Below, in pieces: positions 19,417 to 26,997 of a stretch of 34,823 nucleotides of DNA; position 1 is the stretch's first letter; each line of letters starts with the position of its first letter. The stretch is taken from assembly GCF_023264895.1 (NCBI RefSeq), contig NZ_JAHFUY010000043.1, forward strand, positions 1 to 34,823, in the 5' to 3' direction. The stretch is from Herbiconiux sp. (GTDB lineage: Bacteria > Actinomycetota > Actinomycetes > Actinomycetales > Microbacteriaceae). Made by a program: the position numbers and the translations under genes. The notes beneath the pieces are model-generated. The model saw only the letters and a list, made by a program, of their open reading frames with translations, did no database searches and was not told the origin of the DNA.

Positions 19417-19505
19417 CCCGCCCCTTCCCACGAGTGGGCAGTTTCTGCCCCAACACGCCGCGGCACACCGCAGAAAGTGCCCACTCGTGGGAGGACGGGG
19501 GCGGG
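19417..19505. terminator. Long inverted repeat between convergent genes (probable bidirectional terminator)
   Basis: It fills the 91-base gap between the MFS stop and the monooxygenase stop. The arms are 19426-19448 and 19470-19492: 22 of 23 positions pair, with a single G/G mismatch. They start TCCCACGAGTGGGCA on one side and end TGCCCACTCGTGGGA on the other. An outer CCCGCCCC (19417-19424) can also pair with GGGGCGGG (19498-19505). The 21-nt loop holds a small GCCGCGGC palindrome. There is no long T-run. The position suggests a shared terminator. Confidence 0.7.
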
Positions 19506-19507
19506 GG

Positions 19508-20851
19508 CTAGAAGTCTTGGAGGTTGGCGCGGAGGCCGCCTGCGCCGTAGGCGGTGCGGAGGATGCCGCGGCGGCGGAGGATGGGCACGAGCTCGTCGAG
19601 CATGCGGTGGATCGTGACCGGGTGCAGGTCGCCCGAGAAGATGAAGCCGTCGTTGTCGGCCTCGGCCCCGAGCTCCTCGATGAAGTCGGCGATCTCGTCG
19701 GCCGTGCCCACGTAGCCCGAGCGGTCGGTGATGCGGCCGAGGCGCGCCTTCGCCGTGAGCAGCTCCCGCAGCGAGGCGTCGGCGAACGAGTCGAAGCCGC
19801 CGAGCAGGCCCTTGATGGTGCCGCGCGAGACGTGGTCGCCGAAGATCGCCGGATCGACCGGCCGGTCGAGATCGAGCCCCGTGAGGTCGGTCTCGAGATC
19901 GCTCGACTGGCCGGCCGCGATCTGCAGCAGGGTCGCGTCGTCCGGGTGCGCGGAGGCGTCGACGAGGCGCTGCGCCTCCTCCGGGCTCGACACCACGATG
20001 GGCTTGAACACGAACAGCACGTCGATGTCGGCGGGGCTCCGGCCGTGGGCGAGAGCGGCGGTGTGCACCTTCGCGCGGTAGTCGCGGATCGTCGACACGT
20101 CGAGCGAGGCCAGCGCGAGCTGCACCTGCGAGTTCGCCCCCGCGAACCCGAGTCCTCGCGGCGATCCCCCGGGCGACACCACGATGGGGTCGCCCCCGTG
20201 CCCGCCCTCACTCCCGGGGTCGGCGAAGGGCAGGGCGTTGAGGGGGCCGTCGAAGCTGAAGTGCTCGCCGCGGTGCTGGAACGCATCGAGCTTCGACCCG
20301 TCGGCGAAGTGACCGGTCGTCGCATCCTGCACCAGAGCATCCGGGCCCCAGCTGTGCCACAGCCGCTGCACGGCCCCCAGCCACTCCTCGGCCCGGTCGT
20401 AGGCGCCGTCGTGATCGAGCGGCGGCACGCCGAAGTGGCGGGAGGAGCCCACGTCGGTCACCACGTTGATGCCGAAGCGGTGGTCGCTGAGGTGCTGCAG
20501 CGTCGCGAACTGCCGCGCCGCCTGGTAGGGCGAGTAGGCCAGCGGGTTCACGGTGGGCGCGATGCCGATGTGCTCGGTGACGTCGAAGAGGTAGGGCGCG
20601 AGCAGGAGCGGATCGTGCTTGGGGCCGCCGTAGGCGCTGCGGATGCGCAGGTCGAGGGTGTCGGCGTTGCCGAGCGAGAGGGCGTCCTCGATGATCACGA
20701 GGTCGAAGCCCGCCTGCTCGAGCGTGCGGATCGACTGCTGGTAGAGCTCGGGGCGGTGCCAGGGGTGGTTCCAGTCGTAGTACGGGTGGCCCCAGCCGTG
20801 CGGGCCGAAGCCGCGGGAGAGGAACCAGCCGAAGTGCTGCGGATGCGCCAC
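19508..20851 (-). CDS. LLM flavin-dependent monooxygenase, NtaA/SnaA/DszA type
   Basis: A 447-residue luciferase-like TIM-barrel protein of the reduced-FMN-dependent NtaA/SnaA/DszA branch. The N-terminal FGWFLSRGFGPHGWGHP segment, GFDLVIIEDALSLG, the middle AARQFATLQHLSDHRFGINVVTD, and DIDVLFVFKPIVV are typical of this branch. Family members open C-S or C-N bonds of sulfones, sulfonates or chelators using reduced FMN from a partner reductase. The GTG at 20851 is two bases after the MetY-like stop with no clear ribosome site, so translation is coupled. Its pairing with a sulfhydrylase points to release and capture of sulfur from organosulfur compounds. No flavin reductase or sulfonate transporter is seen nearby. 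Confidence 0.88.
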   Translation of the reverse strand: MAHPQHFGWFLSRGFGPHGWGHPYYDWNHPWHRPELYQQSIRTLEQAGFDLVIIEDALSLGNADTLDLRIRSAYGGPKHDPLLLAPYLFDVTEHIGIAPTVNPLAYSPYQAARQFATLQHLSDHRFGINVVTDVGSSRHFGVPPLDHDGAYDRAEEWLGAVQRLWHSWGPDALVQDATTGHFADGSKLDAFQHRGEHFSFDGPLNALPFADPGSEGGHGGDPIVVSPGGSPRGLGFAGANSQVQLALASLDVSTIRDYRAKVHTAALAHGRSPADIDVLFVFKPIVVSSPEEAQRLVDASAHPDDATLLQIAAGQSSDLETDLTGLDLDRPVDPAIFGDHVSRGTIKGLLGGFDSFADASLRELLTAKARLGRITDRSGYVGTADEIADFIEELGAEADNDGFIFSGDLHPVTIHRMLDELVPILRRRGILRTAYGAGGLRANLQDF

Positions 20852-20853
20852 GG

Positions 20854-22287
20854 TCAGACCACGGCCGGGGCGGCGATGGCGGGTGCGGCTGCGGACTCGG
20901 CACCGGATGCGGATGCGACGGTCGACGAGGCCGCCGCGGGCAGAGCCGCCCCCGACGCCTCGAGCGCCTGAGCGAGGTCGGCGAGCAGGTCGCCCGCGTC
21001 CTCAACTCCGATCGACAGCCGGATGAGCCCCGGCCAGATCCCGGCCTCGGCGAGCTGCTCCGCACTCCGGTAGGCGTGCGTGGTGGAGGCGGGGTGGATG
21101 ATGAGCGAGCGAACGTCGCCGAGGTGGGTCATGCGCGTGAACAGGGCGACGGAGTCGATGAACCGGCGCGCGGCATCCGCACCGCCTGCGAGCGTGAAGG
21201 AGAACACCGACCCCTGGCCGACGGGCAGGTAGCGCTCGGCGAGCGCGTGGTGGGGGTTCGACGCGAGGCCCGCGTGGTCGACCGACTCGACGCCCGGCTG
21301 CTCGTCGAGCCAGCGGGCGATCGCGAGCGCCGTGGCCGACTGGCGGTCGACGCGCAGCGAGAGGGTCTCGATGCCCTGCTCGATCAGGAAGGCGTTGAGC
21401 GGCGAGGGCGTGGGCCCGAGCCGCGAGGCCACGACGTCGCGGGCGTAGACGGCGAAGGCGGCGGGCCCGAAGCGCTCGACGTAGCTCGCGCCGCCGAGCG
21501 CGTGGGCCGGCTCGGTGAGGTGCGGGAAGAGCGGCGCCCCGGATGCCCCGGCGGTGAGCGCGGCCTGACCCGCCCAGTCGAACCCGTCACCCGAGACGAT
21601 CGCCCCGCCGAGCACCGATCCGTGCCCCGCCAGGAACTTGCTCGCCGAGTGCACCACCACGTCGGCCCCGTGCTCGAGCGGTCGCAGCAGGTAGGGCGTG
21701 GCGAAGGTGTTGTCGACGATGAGCGGGATGCCGTGGCGGTGCGCGACCCCGGCCACGAGCGCGAGGTCGACGAGGTCGTTCTTGGGGTTCGGGATCGACT
21801 CCACGAACAGCGCCCGCGTGGTGGGGCGGATGGCGAGCTCCCAGGCGAGCGGATCGTTGTGGTCGGCCACGAACGAGGTCTCGATGCCCAGCCGGCCGAG
21901 GTTCTCCACGAAGAGGCCGCGCGAGCCCTCGTAGATGCTGTTGGCCGAGACGAGTTGGTCGCCCGCCTTCAGGAGCGCGAGCACGGCCACCGAGACCGCG
22001 GCCTGGCCGCTGCCGACGAGGATGGCCTCGCGGCCGCTCTCGAGAGCGGCGATGCGGCGCTCGACCGAGGAGTACGTGGGGTTGCCGAGCCGGGTGTAGG
22101 TGAAGCCGTCGTCGGCGCCGCCGAAGCGGTCGCGGGCCTGGTCGAAGTCGTCGAACACGAAGCCGGCGCTGAGGTAGATGGGCGTCGCCCTGGCGTTCAC
22201 CCCGCCAGGGCCGTCGCTGCCGCGCCCGGCGTGCACCTGCCGGGTGGCGAAGCCGTGCGGCTGTCCTGCTGGTGTCGTGCGGGTCAT
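20854..22287 (-). CDS. O-acetylhomoserine sulfhydrylase-like PLP enzyme (MetY family)
   Basis: A 477-residue Cys/Met-metabolism PLP enzyme. Visible motifs are YTRLGNPT (64-71), SGQAAVSVAVLALL near 93, IPNPKN, VDNTFATPYL with Asp192 for the pyridine nitrogen, and SASKFLAGHG with Lys217 as Schiff-base lysine. The insertions and overall length fit O-acetylhomoserine sulfhydrylases (MetY/Met17) better than the shorter cystathionine gamma-synthases; these make homocysteine from O-acetylhomoserine and sulfide. The C-terminal ~30 residues are an Ala/Ser-rich tail. The start is the ATG at 22287 with GGGAGGAG upstream. It leads a two-gene operon with the monooxygenase, which may supply the sulfide or sulfite. 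Cystathionine synthase activity cannot be excluded. Confidence 0.9.
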   Translation of the reverse strand: MTRTTPAGQPHGFATRQVHAGRGSDGPGGVNARATPIYLSAGFVFDDFDQARDRFGGADDGFTYTRLGNPTYSSVERRIAALESGREAILVGSGQAAVSVAVLALLKAGDQLVSANSIYEGSRGLFVENLGRLGIETSFVADHNDPLAWELAIRPTTRALFVESIPNPKNDLVDLALVAGVAHRHGIPLIVDNTFATPYLLRPLEHGADVVVHSASKFLAGHGSVLGGAIVSGDGFDWAGQAALTAGASGAPLFPHLTEPAHALGGASYVERFGPAAFAVYARDVVASRLGPTPSPLNAFLIEQGIETLSLRVDRQSATALAIARWLDEQPGVESVDHAGLASNPHHALAERYLPVGQGSVFSFTLAGGADAARRFIDSVALFTRMTHLGDVRSLIIHPASTTHAYRSAEQLAEAGIWPGLIRLSIGVEDAGDLLADLAQALEASGAALPAAASSTVASASGAESAAAPAIAAPAVV

Positions 22288-22440
22288 CCCGGGCTCCTCC
22301 CGTCGGTCGGCGATGCATCAGGTTCGCACGCCCGCCCCCACCGGAGGCCCTTTGCGAAGTTCTGTTACGAAATCCGGGCGCGGTACGCTTGGAGAGCGCT
22401 CTCACGAGCTGCTACCGCCACGCAAAGGAGCAGTGCACCC
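22288..22440. promoter_or_regulatory. Divergent promoter region, metY-like versus beta-glucosidase, with LacI-type operator
   Basis: GAGAGCGCTCTC (22392-22403) is a perfect 12-base palindrome with the central CG and GAGCGCTC core known from LacI-family sugar operators such as CelR (TGGGAGCGCTCCCA). TACGCT (22384-22389) just before it fits an actinobacterial -10 box, putting the operator over the likely transcription start of the beta-glucosidase. AAAGGAG (22424-22430) is its ribosome site. On the other strand, TTTCGTAACAGAACTTCGCAA (about 22352-22372) may hold the metY promoter; no SAM-riboswitch fold was recognised. Confidence 0.68.
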
Positions 22441-23967
22441 ATGACGACCTCGTTCCCTCCCGGTTTTCTCTGGGGCTCCGCCACGGCCGCCGCCCAGATC
22501 GAGGGCGCCGCCTTCGACGACGGCAAGCAGGCCTCCATCTGGGACACCTTCTCCCGGCTGCCCGGCGCCGTGCTGAACGGCGACACCCCGGATGTCGCGG
22601 TGGACCACTACCACCGCATGCCCGCCGACGTCGCGCTCATGAAGCAGCTCGGGCTGCAGTCGTACCGCTTCTCGACGAGCTGGGCGCGCATCCGCCCCGG
22701 TGACGACGCCGTCAACCCCGCGGGGCTCGACTTCTACTCCCGACTGGTCGACGAGCTGCTGGGCGCCGGCATCCTGCCCTGGCTCACGCTCTACCACTGG
22801 GACCTGCCGCAGGCGCTCGAGGAGAAGGGCGGCTGGGCGAACCGCGACACCGCCTACCGCTTCGCGGAGTACGCCGAGATCGTGCACGGGGTGCTCGGCG
22901 ACCGGGTCTCGCACTGGACCACCTTCAACGAGCCGTTCTGCTCGTCGCTGCTCGGCTACGCCTCGGGCGTGCACGCACCGGGCCGGCAGGAGCCCGCGGC
23001 CGCCGTGGCCGCCGTGCACCACCAGCACCTCGCGCACGGCCTCGCCGTGCAGCGACTCCGCGACCTCGGTGCGGAGCAGATCGGCATCACGCTCAACCTC
23101 ACCAACGCCATCCCCGCGAACCCCTCAGACCCCGTGGACGCCGACGCGGCCAGGCGGCTCGACGCGCTCAACAACCGCATCTTCCTCGACCCGCTGCTGC
23201 GCGGGGAGTACCCCGCCGACATCCGCCACGACCTGGCGGAGTTCGGACTCGACGAGGTGGGCGACACGGCCCTCGTGCGGCCCGGCGACCTCGACATCAT
23301 CGCCCAGCGCCTCGACTTCCTGGGCGTCAACCACTACCACGACGACATGGTGAGCGGTCACCCCATCCCCGCCCCCGCCGACCCGTCGGTGGTGCCGGTC
23401 GACCCGCACGCGGTGGCCGGCGGCCGGGCGGTGCGTTCGCCCTTCGTGGGCTCCGAGCACATCACGTTCCCGCTCCGGGGCCTCCCCCTCACGGGCATGG
23501 GCTGGGAGGTCAACCCCGCCGGGCTCCGCACCCTGCTCGTGCGGCTCGGCCGGGAGTACCCGAACCTGCCGCCCCTCTACGTGACCGAGAACGGCGCCGC
23601 CTACGACGACACGGTGTCGACGGATGGCGACGGCACCGAGGCCGTGCACGACACCCAGCGCACGCAGTACATCCTCGATCACATCCAGGCGGTGTCGGAT
23701 GCGATCACCGACGGGGCCGACGTGCGCGGCTACTTCGTCTGGTCGCTTCTCGACAACTACGAGTGGGCCTGGGGCTACGGCAAGCGCTTCGGCATCGTGC
23801 GGGTGGACTACGACACGCTCGTGCGGACGCCGAAGGACAGCGCGCTGGCGTACGCGGAGGTGATCGCCGGAGCTGCGGGCGCCGCCGGAGCATCCGGAGC
23901 GGACGGAGCGGCGGGACCAGCCGGAGCGGACGGCCCGGTCGCCGCAGAGCCGGCTCTCGAACCGTGA
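22441..23967 (+). CDS. Glycoside hydrolase family 1 beta-glucosidase
   Basis: A 508-residue GH1 TIM-barrel enzyme. The acid/base Glu164 lies in TFNEP (162-166 region) and the nucleophile Glu383 in YVTENG. The N-terminal FPPGFLWGSATAAAQIEGA signature and LYHWDLPQAL are complete. It hydrolyses terminal beta-glucosides, such as cellobiose or plant aryl-glucosides, by a retaining mechanism. With no signal peptide it acts in the cytoplasm on imported substrate, though no sugar transporter adjoins. An odd Ala/Gly-rich tail of about 30 residues (AGAAGASGADGAAGPAGADG) follows the catalytic domain and has no obvious role. The stop overlaps the LacI start by four bases. Confidence 0.96.
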   Translation: MTTSFPPGFLWGSATAAAQIEGAAFDDGKQASIWDTFSRLPGAVLNGDTPDVAVDHYHRMPADVALMKQLGLQSYRFSTSWARIRPGDDAVNPAGLDFYSRLVDELLGAGILPWLTLYHWDLPQALEEKGGWANRDTAYRFAEYAEIVHGVLGDRVSHWTTFNEPFCSSLLGYASGVHAPGRQEPAAAVAAVHHQHLAHGLAVQRLRDLGAEQIGITLNLTNAIPANPSDPVDADAARRLDALNNRIFLDPLLRGEYPADIRHDLAEFGLDEVGDTALVRPGDLDIIAQRLDFLGVNHYHDDMVSGHPIPAPADPSVVPVDPHAVAGGRAVRSPFVGSEHITFPLRGLPLTGMGWEVNPAGLRTLLVRLGREYPNLPPLYVTENGAAYDDTVSTDGDGTEAVHDTQRTQYILDHIQAVSDAITDGADVRGYFVWSLLDNYEWAWGYGKRFGIVRVDYDTLVRTPKDSALAYAEVIAGAAGAAGASGADGAAGPAGADGPVAAEPALEP

Positions 23968-25028
23968 TCCCGAGCGGCAACCCCACGCTCGAGATGGTGG
24001 CCGCCGAGGCCGGCGTCTCGCGCGCGACGGTGTCGCGGGTCGTCAACGGGCACGCCTCCGTGGCGCCCGAGGCCGTGGCGGCCGTGCACGCCGCCGTGGC
24101 GCGGCTCAACTACGTGCCCAACCGGGTGGCGCGCTCGCTCGCGAGCCGGCGCACCGACGTGATCGCGCTGATCGTGCCGGAGTCGACCTCGACGGTGTTC
24201 GCCGATCCGTTCTTCGCGCCCGTCGTGCGCGGGGTGGCGAGGGCCCTCGCCGAGACCGACTTCACCCTCAACCTGCTCGTGGCCTCCGAGACCCGGCCCG
24301 AAAAGACGAGGCGCTACCTGCTCGGCGGCAACGTCGACGGGGCCCTCGTGGTGTCGCACCACTCCGGCGACCACTCCTACCTCGGACTCGGCGACGCACT
24401 GCCGATCGTCTTCGGTGGCCGGCCCTTGAACCCCGAGCTCGAGTCGCGGCACTACGTCGACGTCGACAACCGGCACGCCGCCCAGAGCGCGACCGAGTAC
24501 CTCCTCGGCTCCGGTCGGCGCCGGGTGGCCACGATCGCGGGGCCACAGGACATGCCCGCCGGCATCGACCGGCTCGCCGGCTGGCGCGACGCGGTCGAGG
24601 CGGTGGGGGGCGACGTCTCGCTCGCCGAGCACGGCGCGTTCACCCAGCAGTCGGGGGCCGAGGCCGTCATCCGGCTGCTCGATCGCCATCCGGCATCCGG
24701 TGCGGGCTCTGCTAGTACGGGCTCTGCTAGTACGGGCTCCGCCGGTGCGGGCTTCGATGCTCTCTTCGCCGCCAACGACCAGATGGCGGCGGGTGCCATC
24801 CAGGCACTCCGGAACCGCGGGCTCTCGAGCCCCGCCGACGTCGCGGTGGTCGGCTTCGACGACGACGCCTTCGCCGCCACGCTCGATCCGCCGCTCACCA
24901 CGGTGCGGCAGCCGGCCACCGAGCTCGGCGTCTCGATGACCGAGCTGCTCGTGCGCCTGATCTCGGGCGAGGAGGCCCCGCACCGCACCATCATCCCCAC
25001 AGAGCTCGTGCGGCGCGGAACCGCCTGA
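23964..25028 (+). CDS. LacI-family transcriptional regulator
   Basis: A 354-residue regulator starting at GTG 23964, overlapping the beta-glucosidase stop (GTGA). The N-terminal helix-turn-helix and hinge (about 8-60) show TLEMVAAEAGVSRATVSRVVNG and YVPNRVARSLASRRT. A periplasmic-binding-protein-like sugar-sensing domain follows (ALIVPESTS, then VVVGFDDDAFA near the end). It is likely a local repressor of the beta-glucosidase and itself through the palindrome at 22392-22403, relieved by a glucoside or its product. The sensing domain carries an unusual GSAST-GSAST-GSAGA insert (24704-24748) encoded by 15-base tandem repeats, probably a surface loop. Confidence 0.94.
   Translation: MIPSGNPTLEMVAAEAGVSRATVSRVVNGHASVAPEAVAAVHAAVARLNYVPNRVARSLASRRTDVIALIVPESTSTVFADPFFAPVVRGVARALAETDFTLNLLVASETRPEKTRRYLLGGNVDGALVVSHHSGDHSYLGLGDALPIVFGGRPLNPELESRHYVDVDNRHAAQSATEYLLGSGRRRVATIAGPQDMPAGIDRLAGWRDAVEAVGGDVSLAEHGAFTQQSGAEAVIRLLDRHPASGAGSASTGSASTGSAGAGFDALFAANDQMAAGAIQALRNRGLSSPADVAVVGFDDDAFAATLDPPLTTVRQPATELGVSMTELLVRLISGEEAPHRTIIPTELVRRGTA
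24704..24748 (+). repeat. In-frame 15-bp tandem repeat inside the LacI gene
   Basis: Two identical copies of GGGCTCTGCTAGTAC (24704-24718 and 24719-24733) and a third diverged copy (24734-24748) encode GSAST, GSAST and GSAGA. CTAG and AGT codons are unusual for this genome's style, suggesting a recent slippage expansion. The reading frame is kept. Confidence 0.9.
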
Positions 25029-25042
25029 CGCAGAGACACCGC

Positions 25043-25099
25043 CGACCCGGCAGTTCGTCCCCCTCAGCCCTGCGGAGAAGGGGACGAACTGCCGGGTCG
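25043..25099. terminator. Perfect 20-bp inverted repeat between convergent genes
   Basis: Arms 25043-25062 and 25080-25099 pair without a mismatch around a 17-nt loop; the left arm begins CGACCCGGCAGTTCG and the right arm ends CGAACTGCCGGGTCG. It sits between the LacI stop (25028) and the binding-protein stop (25110, minus strand) and most likely terminates both. There is no clear T-run. It shares GGCAGTT followed by CCCC with the repeat at 19426-19448. Confidence 0.75.
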
Positions 25100-25109
25100 A
25101 GCGCGCGGG

Positions 25110-26129
25110 TTACTTCGTGCCGGCGGCGAGGGCCTCCACGAGCTGGTCGAGGCCCCAGGGCAGCGACAGCGCGGTGGGCGGCGAGACCGCGGCGATGTAC
25201 TCGGTGCCCACGAGCTGGGCCACGTTGCCGGCCTTGACGGCGGGGATGACCGAGGTCTGCGGGGCCGTGAGGAACGCATCGGCCTCGGCCTGGGTGTCGG
25301 AGTAGCTCAGCACCACGTCGGCCTCGAGCTGGTCGAGCTGCTCGTAGCTCAGGGTGTAGAAGAAGGTCGAGTCGCCGTTGGCGAGCTCGTCGACCGAGGG
25401 TGCGCTCTCGAAGCCGAGGTCGAGCATGAACTCCACCCGCGGATCCTCCTTCTTGTAGACGTAGAAGGTGCCCGCGATGTCCCAGACGGCCGCGATGGTC
25501 TTGCCCTCGAACTCCGGATGCGCCGCGGCCTGCTCGGCGAGCTGGTCGTCGATGCCCGCGAGCACCTCCTCGGCCTCGGCCGACTTGCCGAGCGCCTCGC
25601 CGACCGTGGTCACGACGTCGCGCCACGGGGTGCTCCAGGCCTCGCCCGGGTACGCCACGGTGGGGGCGATCTGGCTGAGCGTCTCGTACTGCTCCTCGGT
25701 GATGCCCGAGTAGACGGCGAGGATGACATCGGGGTCGGCCTCGGCGATGGCCTCGTACGGCGGCTCGTCGGGTGACTCGGGCAGCACCGTCGGCAGCTCG
25801 GCGCCCGCGGCCTCGACGGCCTCGGCGACCCAGGGCAGCACGCCGTTCTCGTCGCCCGCGTAGGAGTCGAACGGGATCGCGACGGGGATGGTGCCGAGAG
25901 CGATCGCCGCGTCGGTCGAGCCCCAGCCGAGCGTCACGACGTTCTGCGGGTCGGCCGGCACCACGGTCTCGCCGAAGGCGTGCTCGATGGTCACGGATTC
26001 GCCGGAGCCGGTGCCCGCGTCGGCGGTCGAGGGCGTCTCGCTCGAGCCGGCGGCGCAGCCGGTCAGCACGAGGGCTGCGGCGAGCGTCGACGCGGCGAGC
26101 GCGGCCAGGCGGGGACGGAGTCGGGGCAC
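25110..26129 (-). CDS. Siderophore/iron ABC transporter substrate-binding lipoprotein (FepB/FhuD type)
   Basis: A 339-residue lipoprotein. The signal peptide ends in the lipobox L-T-G-C with Cys25 as the lipidated residue. A class III binding-protein fold follows, typical of ferric-siderophore and heme binders: VTIEHAFGETVVPADPQNVVTLGW, a long backbone helix after EEQYETLSQIAPTVAYPG, and a C-terminal AVKAGNVAQLVGTEYIAAVSPPTALSLPWGL. The start is GTG 26129 with GGAGG upstream. It lies 64 bases behind the ATPase gene and has its own iron box in that gap, so it can be transcribed separately and at higher levels. It delivers its ligand to the FecCD permease pair upstream. The ligand is unknown. 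Confidence 0.94.
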   Translation of the reverse strand: MPRLRPRLAALAASTLAAALVLTGCAAGSSETPSTADAGTGSGESVTIEHAFGETVVPADPQNVVTLGWGSTDAAIALGTIPVAIPFDSYAGDENGVLPWVAEAVEAAGAELPTVLPESPDEPPYEAIAEADPDVILAVYSGITEEQYETLSQIAPTVAYPGEAWSTPWRDVVTTVGEALGKSAEAEEVLAGIDDQLAEQAAAHPEFEGKTIAAVWDIAGTFYVYKKEDPRVEFMLDLGFESAPSVDELANGDSTFFYTLSYEQLDQLEADVVLSYSDTQAEADAFLTAPQTSVIPAVKAGNVAQLVGTEYIAAVSPPTALSLPWGLDQLVEALAAGTK

Positions 26130-26164
26130 GGGTTCCTCCAGGGAGTTCAGGATGCTGTGGCTTG

Positions 26165-26183
26165 TAAGGCTTGCCTTACCTAA
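26165..26183. promoter_or_regulatory. DtxR/IdeR-type iron box before the binding-protein gene
   Basis: TAAGGCTTGCCTTACCTAA on the plus strand; read on the minus strand it matches 15 of 19 positions of the classical TTAGGTTAGGCTAACCTAA box. The core GTAAGGC-TT-GCCTTAC is a perfect palindrome. TACGAT (26191-26186, minus) is a possible -10, so a bound iron-loaded repressor would cover the transcription start. It implies repression in iron-replete cells. Confidence 0.82.
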
Positions 26184-26193
26184 CCATCGTAGG

Positions 26194-26997
26194 TCACGCG
26201 GGCGCGCTGCGGAACCGCCCCCTGGGCACGACCATCGGCGATCCGCTCACGGGATCCTCGATCACGAGGGCCTCGAGCCCGAAGGCGCTCCGCACGATCT
26301 CGGCCGAGATGACGTCTTTCGGGGCGCCCTCGGCGACGATCCGCCCACCCGACATCACCACGAGATGATCGGCGTAGCGCGCGGCGAGGTTGAGGTCGTG
26401 CAGCACCATCACGACGGTCGTGCCGCGCTCGAGGTTGAGCTCGTGCAGGAGGTCGAGCACCTCGACCTGATGGGTCACGTCGAGGAAGGTCGTGGGCTCG
26501 TCGAGCAGCAGGATGTCGGTCTCCTGCGCGAGGGCCATCGCGATCCAGACCCGCTGCCGCTGGCCCCCGGAGAGCTCCTCCACGCGGCGCTCGGCGATGC
26601 CGAGCGTGTCGGTGGAGCGGAGGGCGGTGGCGACGGCGTGGTCGTCGGCCGCCGTCCACTGCCGGAAGAGGCCCTGGCGCGGGAAGCGGCCGCGGCCCAC
26701 GAGGTCGGCCACCGTGATGCTCTCGGGCGCCACGGGCTGCTGCGGCAGCAGGCCCACGAGCGTGGCGAGCCTCTTGCTCGGGTAGCGGTGCACGTCGGTG
26801 CCGTCGAGCAACACGGCGCCCTCCTCGGGCTTCAGCAGCCGGGCGAGCGCGCGCAGGAGCGTCGACTTGCCGCACGCGTTGGGGCCGACGATGACGGTCA
26901 CCTCGCCGTCCGGGATCACGACGTCGAGGGCGTCGACCACCCGGTGGCCGTCGTAGCCCAGGGACAGCGCTTCGGCGCGCAGCTCGTGCGAGCTCAT
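26194..26997 (-). CDS. Iron-siderophore ABC transporter ATP-binding protein (FepC/FhuC type)
   Basis: A 267-residue ATPase with Walker A GPNACGKST (38-46), Q-loop LLPQQP, signature LSGGQRQR near 143, Walker B DILLLDEPTTFLD near 162 and switch His in VLHDLNLA. The ACGKS variant of the P-loop and the TTFLDVTHQ stretch are typical of the FepC branch. It powers the two FecCD permeases encoded just upstream. ATG 26997 overlaps the second permease stop by four bases. Its stop is 64 bases before the binding-protein gene. Confidence 0.96.
   Translation of the reverse strand: MSSHELRAEALSLGYDGHRVVDALDVVIPDGEVTVIVGPNACGKSTLLRALARLLKPEEGAVLLDGTDVHRYPSKRLATLVGLLPQQPVAPESITVADLVGRGRFPRQGLFRQWTAADDHAVATALRSTDTLGIAERRVEELSGGQRQRVWIAMALAQETDILLLDEPTTFLDVTHQVEVLDLLHELNLERGTTVVMVLHDLNLAARYADHLVVMSGGRIVAEGAPKDVISAEIVRSAFGLEALVIEDPVSGSPMVVPRGRFRSAPA

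Noticed and set aside
22288-22380. SAM riboswitch before the MetY-like gene
   Set aside because: I looked for SAM-I/II/IV-like conserved stems on the minus strand and saw none; the region is more simply a divergent promoter.
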